Assembly: GCF_030867145.1 (NCBI RefSeq)
Contig: NC_134453.1
Coordinates: 1,421,001-1,485,000, forward strand
Length of the DNA stretch: 64,000 nucleotides
From: Opisthocomus hoazin
Lineage: Eukaryota > Chordata > Aves > Opisthocomiformes > Opisthocomidae
Direction: 5' to 3'
This document shows positions 32,614 to 44,600 of this stretch, one piece after another. The translations under genes were made by a program, and so were the position numbers. Position 1 is the first letter of the stretch, and each line of letters begins with the position of its first letter. A model generated the notes under the pieces. That model searched no databases. It was not told where the DNA came from and saw only the letters and a program-made list of their open reading frames with translations.

Positions 32614-35418
32614 AAAACACAGACTAATAATCAGTTTCTTGTATTGGCAAGCACATAAATACAAATAAAGCAATGGAATTTTGATTACAGTCCTTCCCCA
32701 TTCATCCCCAGACCCCTCGAGCAACACTGGGCTGCGAGGGCTGGCCACGAGCTCGCTCCAGCGGTGCTGGAGGGTGTCAGAGACCGTATCCTTACGGAGC
32801 GGGGGACCCTGGTAACGGACCGCCAGCTCTGACAATTCGCAGTCACTGAAGCTCACTGGCAAGGTTAGGAGAAACCTTCCTCCAGACCAAACTGCTCTGG
32901 GTATCGCTGCTGTATTTTTTTTTTCTTTTTTCAATTGTTATTATTCTAAGAGTACTAGTTTCGGCAGGTGGGGAGATAAATAGAAGCAACGGAGCTTCGT
33001 CAAGGTGTCTGAAACAGTGCCAGGTCTGGGATTTTACCCACCTTTGCCTGAATCATCTGTCTGCTCCTGAAGTCACTTTCAGCTTTGTAACAGCTTTTTG
33101 ACAAGCTGTATTTCAGCTGCTCTGGGAAACGTGCTTTGGCTGACTGTCGGGGATTTACCAGTCTTAGCAACTTCTTTCACTCCTGTTCATCAGACCCAAG
33201 TCTGACGCCACAAAATAAGAGATTTCTCTGACAGCGAGACAGGGAGCTCCTCAGATCACCCTTTTCAGGAATTCAAGACATATTACTATTTTTTTTTTTA
33301 AATCACATGTCCATTTTATGCTACCTATGAAAAAGCAATACACCTCCACTTCAAAGAAAACCCCGAGCTCCCAGTCTACCTATCTCAGGTAGCTGAGGAA
33401 CCTACCTGTACATCAGCCTGCTTGCTACCAGTCTACTCACACCTTCTGCCCGGGAAATCACCTCATCAAGAGGTTTTCCACCTCTTGAGGTGGTAGCGTT
33501 GTTTATAGCCTATGAAAGGACCCGTGTGGTATCTGGTTGTATAGTATCCACTATGCAAAACCTTTAGGTGTAGTCTGCCACTTATACAATCTTTACAGCC
33601 TGCAAGTTAGATTTCTGGCACGGTAATCGCAGCTATTTGGTTACTCACCCAACGGGTATGCTCCTACGGATGCACCATCTGCCCTGTTCACATGCCAAAT
33701 CATCAAGTAAACATCATTTTAGGAGCTGGGCAGAAAAACCTGTTCTTTTTTCAGCAGTGAATCTGGTGAATTCTCCGTTTCTGGGAAGCGCTGAAACACT
33801 TTATGAGCTTGCTGTTCGCAAAGTTTGCAATTTCCAATCAATCAAAGCTGAAAACATTTAAATAAACGAAAGCCTGCAATCCTGCCAACCCAACTACAGC
33901 AGCTTGACTTGTGAAGAGATCAGTTCCCCCCTTCCCCCAGTCTGCACCCCCCCAAGTGATTTGCAAGTAGCTCAGAGCACAAAAAACACTAATAGACCTT
34001 TAACTACCACCTGTATAAAAACAGAACTGTTATTCTACAAAAAGGGACAGGGTAGGCTAATAAATATGCTGTAATTTGGTTTAGAAAATGATCTCTACTT
34101 ATAAATATAGTATTTTTCTTTTTTTTTTTCTTCCTGTATTTGTCTTTGTGATAAGCAACTTGCTATTTCACTAGAACCTGCTTTCACCCGTAGAAGAAAT
34201 CTCCTGCGTTGCAACCTCCCGCGGCAGCAGCACACCAAGAGAGCTGAGATACCTGCAGACGTCTGCAGCACGCCTCTATCTAGTCAGTCACATATTCTGG
34301 ACTCCCATCCTTCCAAGTCCCCAAGTCAGATTTTATTTTCCACTCTGTCTCCTTGCAGAGAATTTAAGAGGATGAGAAAGCTGTCCTCTGCTGAAAGCCT
34401 AAGTGCCTGGAGGACCCGACAAAGCTGTAGCGATAATCGAGAGGCTCTCTCAGCACGGCAGAGTTTACAGTTCCCTTCTCGGCAGTGCAAGCAGCCACAG
34501 GTCCCTTCCCATGTCCTACCTGTGATATGCAGTCACCCAGAGAAAAAGAAGAAAAAGGATAGTTTCCTTAAGTTCAAGGGGGGAGAAGATTTTTTGCTAA
34601 TGGTATGAAGTTGTTTCATAAAATATAGTTTATCTCTGTTCCCATACATCATACTCTCTTCTCTATAAACTGTCCCTGCAGCGTCAGAATCCCTCTCCAT
34701 ACTTTTTCCCACACCGCTCCAATCCCTGCTTGGATTATTGGCAACACAAGCAATGCTGCACAATTCCCTGATAATTTTTTTTTTTAATTAAATGCCCTAC
34801 TTCCTCCCCCCAAACCCAAAACACACACACACAGCCCCCACCATCTCAGAGATTCAGTCAGGACGGATTCACAGCATTGCTTACTCTGTGCAAGCGACAG
34901 AAGTTTTTTCTTAATAGGCCACACAAAATCTTTTGTATCTCTGCCTTAGAAAACACACGGTCCCTGATTAAGAATTGTAAAGGAACAGGATTCTGTGGAA
35001 AAACGGCACAGACCTAGAAAACCACCCACCTCCACTTAAATTTCTACATCCAGTGTATGCAGACACTACGTTCTTTGCCTCCTTTTTTAAAAAAATAAAG
35101 TTACTTTCCTCTATTCAGTATCCTGATCCCGTGAAAAATAAAGATGAGGGCTGGGGGAAAAGGAGTGGGGAAGAAGAAGCGGGAGAGTTTTCCACGAAGA
35201 TGGCACCGTATCAGGAAGAATCATTTCAGCACAAGAGCCTGACAGGAACACAGCTTTTCGTTTTAAACCAGTCCTTTGGAGAAAAACGCACAGTCCCAAT
35301 AAAACGATGTGACTTTGCTTCTGTGCCCGGCTCAAGAGAGCCGGTTTGAATTTGGTGGGAGGTCAGCCATATTCTGATGACACATTTTGCATTGCTTCTC
35401 ACAGTTTCGAGGTGACGT

Positions 35419-35608
35419 TTAGCAGGCACACTTTTTCTCCTCCGGTTTCGCTGAATCTAGCTTGCCCGAGCTTCCCCCGTTGGCTGCGTCGGAGACCTGC
35501 GTCTTGTCCACGCACTGCTCCATGCGCTTCATTATCAAGTCCAGAAGCGTGTCCACGGCCTTCTCCACGTTCTGGCCGGTAGCAGCACTTGTTTCGAAGT
35601 ACGGTATG
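35419..35608 (-). CDS. RAB27B: RAB27B exon 6, terminal coding exon
   Basis: Acceptor TCTCACCGTAG. Encodes [18 protein letters not shown] and the variable tail ending EEKKCAC, then TAA at 35419-35421. The tail ([17 protein letters not shown]) differs most from human, as expected for the Rab hypervariable region. Confidence 0.95.
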
Positions 35609-38600
35609 CTACGGTGAGAAGGAAAAGGTTCACTGGGGAGGTTTTTAAGACCACCAAGATCCAGCTCTCTGTAACACTCTCAGTGCAGCTATCAATGGTG
35701 GGTTTAGTGGCAATGAAAGGACTGGGACAGAACCCAAACTCTTGTGCCTAGCACACAGTGGCACGACGATATGAGCACAAAACCACCACGTTAATTTAAC
35801 AAAATGTATGTATTTTGACCTCAAATTGTGAGGTTTGCTTCATCGGCACAAACCTCGGCTGAAAATGTCTTTCAGCTAACCAGAAATTGTACTTTAAAGA
35901 GAAACCTAGGTCTGCATTACAGAAAATTTCAGGGACCACAGAACATACCAGAAACCTTTTTTTTAGGCAGATTAGTTACAACTATTGCTGTTGAGTAGTG
36001 CCTGTAAGTACTATCTCCCTCCTTGCCTTCCTACTTCTCAGCACAACTGAACTTTGATGTTTCCATTCTGAAATCCCCTTTGAATCGTTTCCATTCTGAA
36101 ATCCCCTTTGAATCCAGAATATTGATTCCCAAGTCACCTTTCTCAGAAGAGAAGATTATCAATTTCTTCAGCACTTCCATCGTATCAAATCTGGAATGAG
36201 CTAACCTTTCTCCTTCTCTGGCTGCCAACAACTCCTTACTATTCTTTTAATATTTTTAAGTCTGATTTACTTCCTACTCCTCACAGTCTCTCAGGCCATC
36301 TTTTGCTCTTGGCCCAATCCTCTGTGAACATCACTCACCGTCCAGTAAGGGCAACTAAGGAAAAAAATACACTCTCTCTTTGCCAACAGCACTATTCACT
36401 AACTGTATTACACAGCCAATTTATCCAGTTACAGGACACTCTGCAGGTGTTTTTAGTGCAAAGAAATGTAGAAGGCTCACTAAAACAAGAAAAAGCCCAT
36501 TAACAACTTTATCATCAATCAGGGAAAAATAAATAAATTTGGTGCCACAGTACACCTAGAACCTGACCAAAGCCCACAGGTGTCTCCACATCCAAACAAA
36601 CGAGGAAAGCACCTTCTAAATATTGTCAGTTATTTGGTTCGTGACACTGAGCGTGCACCTGCCTTTGGTATACTCTGTCCTGAACTCTCAGGACAAGCCA
36701 AGGTCTCAAGAGCGCAGTTTTCTAGTAAGACTGTGTCATTTCAGCCTTGTTTCTCATGTTGTAATGTTTTGGCCAAACTACTAGAACAGTGTGGTTCATT
36801 CTATCTCTTTTGCACCCAAACAGGTCTATCTGAGAGCGTTAACAAGCTGGATACCTCTATAAGTGTATGTGATACTGCAGTGCCTACAAATCTTAGAGTT
36901 TATAAGTGTACTTGCAAGTTTCTCTAGCCAGTCATCAGCTACACATACAAAGGTTACAGACCAAATTTAGCTGCTGTCATAGTTTGCTTACCCGTATTTG
37001 TCTGCCAGATCTTTTGCTTGCCTTTCGTTTACCTCCCTTTGGTCTGATAAATCAGCTTTATTACCAATTAAGACGATATCTGGATTCTCACAATATGCAT
37101 TGGCTTGCAGCTGACCTAGAAACAAAAACAAACAGGAGTTAAGAGAATGTTGGAAGCACCTTAGAGACCAAGACTGTTGACAAAATAATTCAAAATACCT
37201 TTCTTGCTCCCCACCTCAAAATACCCTAGGCTAACCAGCCAACCACTTCATGCCAAACACATTTCCTTGTTGTACATTTATTTGCTTAAGGGAATTTTTC
37301 AAAATAGGAAGTAGAAATGGTACTAGAAAATTATTTCCAGTATTCATTTTACCAACATACAACAAAACTTTAGTGCAATGAGGTGCACTAAACACAGTGC
37401 TTTAGCAGAGGAGAACCTCCACCAGCCAGAGCTTTTATTCTGCAAGACTCCTAAGGACGTTGTGGACGTACAAACAACATCCCCCACACATAGCTCTTCA
37501 GAAGTTTAGGACAAAATCCTCAAGTGTGTTTTTCTCTTGCGTGTACTCCATGGTTTAAATCCAGTTTTACCCATTTGAACATCCAGACACCAGTACTGTC
37601 CGCAGCCTCACCCCTTGTAAGTAATTGTACAAAGCTATTTACTTATACTTGCCTCAATCCTGAGGGGACTGACTCGAAAAGGTGCAGTATACACAGAAGA
37701 AATTAGAGACTGGGCTTGGTAAGCAGTGGAAGATTGTGTCCACAGGGATTGTTTAGTGGGAGGAAGGAATCTCTGAAGAAGATGAAGCTGTTTTCACAGA
37801 GCTCTCTGGGTTCTCACATTATCCCCCTTTCGGCTTGTTTGCTGGAAAACTGCCAGCTGGAAATATACTGGCCTCGGTCCTTCCAGCACTCTAAACATCC
37901 TCAATTAAAAACAAACTTTAAGAATTTAACCTTTGTTTCACTTCTAGTCTAGGTGTTGTCTGAAGGAAAACCAACAGCAAACACTATGTGCTTTCAAACC
38001 ACATCCTCAAAGCCCAACCTTAATTTTAGTTTAAACCTCAAAGCAGAGAAGAAGGAACCACATTCTGCTTTAAAAATAGAAAACACAAAACAATAAAGAT
38101 AACAGCGATACCCGAAATACAGTTTCCAAGCTCCTGCATATCACCTGAAATACAGGGTATGGCCAGCGAAGTGCCAAATGCCATGAATTTTCAAGAGGCA
38201 ACAGATTTATTCAAATTACACCGAATCCAAACAAGATTATCACGATTATGCCCAAAATGGTCTTTTGTGCAAAAAAAAAAAAAAGGGCTTGTATCTTTCT
38301 AATTTGACGAAGCTTTCACCCCAAATTGCAGGCTGCAAGTACCCCACTTAGCCTGCCTTAGACATAGCTACTTGCTTTGAGCATTTTCCAGCTCACAAGA
38401 AGCCTAAAATACACAAGAAAGCTTCGAGTCAAGTGATAAATGCAAGCTCTACGGTTCGACTTACTCATCCAATTTCTGACATTTAAGAAGCTCTGTTGAC
38501 TGGTGAGATCAAACATCAGTAAGAAGCCCATAGCATCTCTGAAAAACGCTGTGGTGAGACTTCGAAATCTGCAGGTGGAAGAAAAAAGACAACATAGCTT

Positions 38601-41600
38601 TATTAATACAAAGCGGTCTCTAAGGTAAGCTGTGATTCTGTGATTCTTTCCTGGCAAGCCTGAACTGAGCAAAGGAAAAAGAGATAAAGCTTTTCTGAAT
38701 TGCTTCTACAAAAATTCTATTTAAATCTATCTCGAAAGCTGAAGAGTCTGCAAGATTCAGCAGACATACATTCCCTTGGAAGTAAAAACAAAGCAAAATC
38801 ACAGAATCACAGAATCACAGAATGGTCGGGGTTGGAAGGGACCTCTGTGGGTCACCCAGCCCAACCCCCTGCCCAAGCAGGGTCACCCACAGCAGGCTGC
38901 ACAGGACCGCGTCCAGGCGGGTCTTGAATATCTCCAGAGAAGGAGACTCCACAGCCTCCCTGGGCAGCCTGGGCCAGGGCTCCATCACCCTCAGAGGGAA
39001 GAAGTTCTTCCTCATCTTCAGCTGGAACTTCCTCTGCTTCAGTTTGTGCCCATTGCCCCTTGTCCTGTCGCTGGGCACCACTGGAAAGAGTCTGGCCCCA
39101 TCCTCCTGACACCCACCCTGCAGATATTTGTAAGCATTTATAAGGTCCCCTCGCAGCCTTCTCTTCTTCAGGCTGAACAAGCCCAGTTCCCTCAACCTCT
39201 CCTCGTAGGGGAGATGTTCCAGTCCCCTCACCATCCTCGCAGCCCTCCGCTGGACTCTCTCCAGTAGCTCCTCATCTTTCTTGAAGTGGGGAGCCCAAAA
39301 CTGGACACAGTACTCCAGATGAGGCCTCACCAGGGCAGTGTAGAGGGGAAGGAGAACCTCCCTCGACCTGCTGGCCACACTCTTCTTGATGCACCCCAGG
39401 ATCCCATTGGCTTTCTGGGCAGCCAGGGCACACTGCTGGCTCATGGTTAACCTGTCGTCCACCAGGACACCCAGGTCCCTCTCCACAGAGCTGCTCTCCA
39501 GCAGGTCCACCCCAAGCCTGTACTGGTGCATGAGGTTGTTCCTCCCCAGGTGCAGGACCCTGCACTTGCCCTTGTTGAACCTCATCAGGTTCCTCTCTGC
39601 CCAGCTTTCCAGCCTATCCAGGTCACGCTGAATGGCAGCACAGCCTTCTGGTGTATCTACCACACCTCCCAGTTTGGTGTCATCAGCAAACTTGCTGAGG
39701 GTACATTCTAACTCTTCATCCAGGTCGTTGATGAAGAAGTTAAACAAGACTGGGCCCAGTACTGACCCCTGAGGGACACCACTTGTCACCAGCAAAAAAA
39801 TCCTTGACTTTCCTTTTAGCTATGATGCATCACACCAGTCAACATTTATTAATCAGTGTGTTAGTAATTTACCAGAGGAAGCTTATAGGTGAGAATATAA
39901 ACATTGTCAGTGACTAATCTATTAGCTCAAATTCCGCCTGATTTAACCGAGAGCGAGACAGAAGGGCTGGTTAGAAGCAAAAAAGATACCGAAGCGTTTA
40001 GTGTGTCACAGATCCCAGTGACAGATTCACCACCAAGACTGCACGCACTTCGTCGAGGGATGTGCACGACTCTACACGGTCAATATTCAAGAAAACCAAG
40101 GAAGAGTAGGCGGCTGTTTACATGGCTTGTGACTCTCTGCTGTGAAGCTCAGTGGAAAGGAAGAGGTAACCTTCCCCTGCAGAGCTCTAGGCACACATGC
40201 ACTCGGTGAGCAGGCCCGCATCAGCGTGCGTTCACAAGGGACACGGGTCACAGGCTTCCCGCAAGGCTGGATGAAACCACAAACCATGAAATGCACCTCT
40301 GTTTGCCACCAAAAGGTCACAAGCCTATTCAAATCAGAAACACGAAGAAAGTCCAAATAATATTAAAACATTCAGAGCGCGCTGGAAAACCATGAAATGG
40401 CATTCTGGTGTTTAGTATACGGGAGGAATCTATCAAACCACAAAACAGCACGATATAATCTCACACAAACTAGCGGCACCAGAAACAGCAAGTGATATTT
40501 TATGACACACAGCCAAGAAAATGAAAACTTTGTGGAGTCTCCTTCTCTGGAGATATTCAAGACCTGCCTGGACAAGGTCCTGTGCAGCCTGCTCTGGGTG
40601 ACCCTGCTTCAGCATGGGGGTTGGACTAGATGACCCACAGAGGTCCCTTCCAACCCCTACTATTCTGTGATTCTGTGTGATTCTGTGAAAACAAAAGCTC
40701 TCCATAGAAACACGTCAGATACCTGACACTACTTTTAGGGTTTGTTTTCAAGAAAAAAAAAAATAAGTAGCCTCAAAATGTTTCATCTCCTGCAGAGGTG
40801 CATGTGCAAAAAGTGTTTGAGAGTAAGGGGTAGAGATGCAGACACAAAATTTCAGCTTGCTTCTGGCTTTCCATCCGGCAGCAACCCCTCCCACATAGTA
40901 TTTGCTCTGTTCACTCCCTGAAATTTGCCTCATCACGACTTTCCTTCCTCCCCCCTGGACAAACACTTCAGCCCGCTGCGCTCCAGCCCCTATAACCCAG
41001 CAAACAGGCGTGAGCTGCGTTTTTCTCCCCTTGTTGACAGACATCGGTAGTCACACTGAGGGCGACCTCATGTAATTTATGACAGCGAAAACCAGTGTGC
41101 ACAACTAGCCAGGGGAAGCTTAAGAAAGCAGTATGCACACTTCTCCCTTTAAAAAAATAACAGGATGAAATTTCATAGTGACAAGTCAAGAAGGGCTTTG
41201 GAAAAACAAATAAGTGTGCATGCAGAAGGTGGGGAACCACTGGTTAGATAAAAGAATCCTTCTGCAAAGGAGGATTCTGGTCAGTCATGAACTTCATCTG
41301 TCAACCCCGGTATGCTGCTGCAAAGAAGGCAAACACAAGCAAAACCATAAAAGTAAGATGAGAAGCAACTGTTCCATGGTACTCAGCACTGGTAAGACTT
41401 GAACTAGAACTCTCCATCACACTTGCATACTGCTGGTGGGAGAGGCTGGAACCAGCCTGGGGCAGTACAGAACAGAAAGCTTGCTCATCACGGAAATGTC
41501 TGAGCAAGCCTGGGGCACGTAAACTGGAGAGGACGTCAGGAAGGCATCAGTCTGCTCAGCACCTTGTCCACCTGAGTTGTGAACACCTGCGAGAACACAC

Positions 41601-44600
41601 ACTGTGGCCCCTGAGAGCAACCTGCTCCAGGGTTCAACACTTGTGCCCTTCTACCTAACTGGAATATCCTTGCTGCTGCTTGTGACCGCTGCCTCTTGCC
41701 CTTTGGCTGCGAGGCTGAGAAGAGTCTGGCTCTGTCTTCTCACCACTGGGTAGATGAAGACAGCAATTAGCCTGAGTTCATCAGCACAAAGTATCCCACA
41801 GATGGGATGGAAGAATGGAAACGGTACTCCAGATGTGGCCTCAGAAGAGCTGCATTAAGGGGAATAATCGCTTCCCCCAGTCTGATGGAGACCTGTGAGC
41901 CAATGCAGCCCCATAAGTTGTGCACCTCCATCAAAACACACCTTACCATCCAACCTACCAGAAAAAAACGTGAAATACAAGAACAGAGCTATATAGTATT
42001 TTCCAGAGGAGATTTAGGAATGTATTATGAAGCCAAAACAAACAAAACCAACCAAAAAACCTAACTAACAAACCAATAACCCACATGTGCCAAGGCAGGG
42101 AGCAGACCACCTTCAGCTCTTCCAGTCCTGTTTTCCGAGACCCTCTGATCACCGCACTGAAGCGGCATCAGAAAAAAACTTTATTTCTGGAAGACATTTT
42201 TCTTGTCCTAAAATATGACGATTTCTGCTGTTTTTCACCTGAATGGACTAATGGTTTACCCAGAAATGTGAAAAACCCAGAACTGCGTTTCAATGAGCTG
42301 AAGTCTGTTACCTTTCCTGCCCGGCGGTGTCCCAGAGCTGGAGATGTACTTTGAAGGCTTTTCCTGGAGATCCATTTGGTCCTCTGCTGTTGTACACCTA
42401 ACGAGAGAGTCAAATCAGTACAGCTCACACGGAAATCCATCGCGTGGGTCACAGGCCGTTCTTATTTTGTGCAAGCCATAAGTTAAGAAGTTCAGTCCTT
42501 CAGTAAAAGCTGGCTCTTACCTCTAAAAGCCACTTCAGAGGGCTGCTTATAATCATATTTAAAAACCCAGGAGCCACATGAAACGTCTATGAAAGCTGCA
42601 CTTTAAAGATAATTTGGTCATATTTAGTGCTGCAAATTAGATCTCAGTTCTTTAAAACTTGGCTTAGCACTGTGCTGAGCAAGCTGTCTGTGTTCTGTTT
42701 CATTGCTGTTCTTACAAAATTTACAGCTGGGTGACAGGATTAACCACTGTTATAAAAAGCTATTTTTTCTTCATTAACTTCTGTTGGACATTAATGACTT
42801 CCTTACTAACTGCAACTGCAAACTCACAGTGCTTAGAGAAATCACTGTGACCTTTTGCTGGGGCTCAACTCTTTATTAAACAGAAACGGCGTGTAAATTA
42901 GCTGTCACAGTAAAAGACAGAGGGATAAAATAAGTATGAGCCGGTTTTGTTATCTGAGGTAGTTTAGCAGGCTCTCATCAATTTTACAAGCAGGCAAATA
43001 TTGCCTTTGTATTTGGATCAAGAGAATATGGGCTTTCTGGACGTGTCTGTACTCAGAGGCTGCACTGACCTTACCCAGGGAAGCGGAACACTTCCTCACC
43101 TGCCCTCCCTGGGCTGTAAAATACAGCGTTTCGTTCTCCTGCACAGCCAAGTTAATATTAATTGGGGCTTGGACGAGACGACCTCTGGAGGTCCATTCCA
43201 GCCCAGACTATTCTGTGATTGTATGGACTTGGTTCAACTGTTCTCCCTTCAACAGGTAACTTCTGACAGCAACGTGCCTGCCTTTCCTTTCTGGCAGGGG
43301 CCTGACCTGAAAACCAGAAAAGAATCAATGGATCCACTGCACCACGTTTGTGAGTTCAACTGGTTTGCGGGAGCATGTTCCTGTAATATTTCACATGATA
43401 AGCAAGGAGTCTTACCAGGTCATTTTTTAATAGGGCTTTTACAGAACAGAAAAATGTATTTAACCTTTTGGGTCTATCTCTTAGAAGACAATTTATTAGA
43501 TGGACCTTCAAGACGTTTCAAAGCTGGTAATTTCATGCAGGGTGTAGTTTCTCCCACACTTCTAAACTATCTTACCCCAAAATGTACGGTCATGCAAAAT
43601 TACGGAAGAAATCTGTCTGCAACCTTTACCAGAAAAGTTCAACCTCCTGGAAAGACTCCAGCACCCATGTTCAAAACGCATTAATGAGCGTCTGACCAGT
43701 CAGGGAAAGAGTATTCTGGCAATTTGCACGTTCAGACATTTCCTTGCAATAAAACTCTGTTTTTAATATTTTACTCTTGTTACAGCAGCGCAATCCCACA
43801 GTGCAGAGAAGGAGCCAGGCTCCACTCCGACCTGAGCATCACGCTTAACCAGCCTGAACTTGCGTAGCGCTGATTATGAGAAATTTCAGACAGAATCCAG
43901 ATCCACGGTTCTTTTATTCAGGGGACCTCTGAACCCCCATCTTCCAGGCAGAGCCTGCATGTCCCTGCCACCAAGGCAAAACTGAACTCGGCACAGCAGC
44001 CACAAATCGAATCAGAGAATCATTAAGGTTGGAAAAGACCTCTAAGATCATCAAGTCCAACCATCACCCCAACACCTCCATGCCTGCTAAACCATGTCCC
44101 CAAGTGCCATATCTACACGGTTTTTGAACCCCTCCAGGGATGGGGACTCCACCACCTCCTTGGGCAGCCTCGTCCACTGCCTGACCACTCTCTCAGTACA
44201 GAAATTTTTCCTAGTATCCAATCTAAACCTCCCCTGATGCAACTTGAGGCCATTTCCTCTTGTCCTATTGCTAGTTACTTGGGAGAAGAGACCGACACCC
44301 GCCTCGCTACAATCTCCTTTCAGGTCTTCTCCAGACTAAACAAGCCCAGCTCCCTCAGCCGCTCCTCATAAGACTTGCTCTCCAGACCCTTCACCAGCTT
44401 CGCTGCCCTTCTCCGGACACACTCCAGCAAAATACTGGCAGTCATGAAAAAGCTGCCAGGGAAGAACGCGGGAGCGATGCCCATTTTTCCAAGGTATTCC
44501 AGTGAAATAACAAGAGCTTAAAACATGAAGTTCAAAAGAATCAAATTTAAAGGGGTCTCCATCTTTCAACTGGGCAAATATTTATATTTCTTTTTATTAA

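Larger units (their letters stand above)
27465..35418 (-). other. RAB27B: Probable RAB27B 3' untranslated region, about 8 kb
   Basis: No other gene was recognised here. The minus strand has AATAAA at 27484-27489, followed downstream by a G/T-rich stretch, as expected for a cleavage site. Earlier minus-strand AATAAA hexamers occur near 34,330 and near 28,475-28,483, so shorter forms are possible. The region contains two CR1 copies (29518-29957, 32557-32613) and an AT repeat. The human gene is also known for a several-kilobase 3' untranslated region. The extent is inferred. Confidence 0.5.
38569..42311 (-). other. RAB27B: RAB27B intron 3
   Basis: GT-AG intron with the CR1 at 38798-39795, another at 40529-40689, and an old degraded CR1 at about 41600-41946. 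Nothing else recognised. Confidence 0.85.

Noticed and set aside
43001-43684. 227-codon open frame in RAB27B intron 2
   Set aside because: Crosses a CR1 tail (43157-43222) and has no recognisable domain; judged chance.
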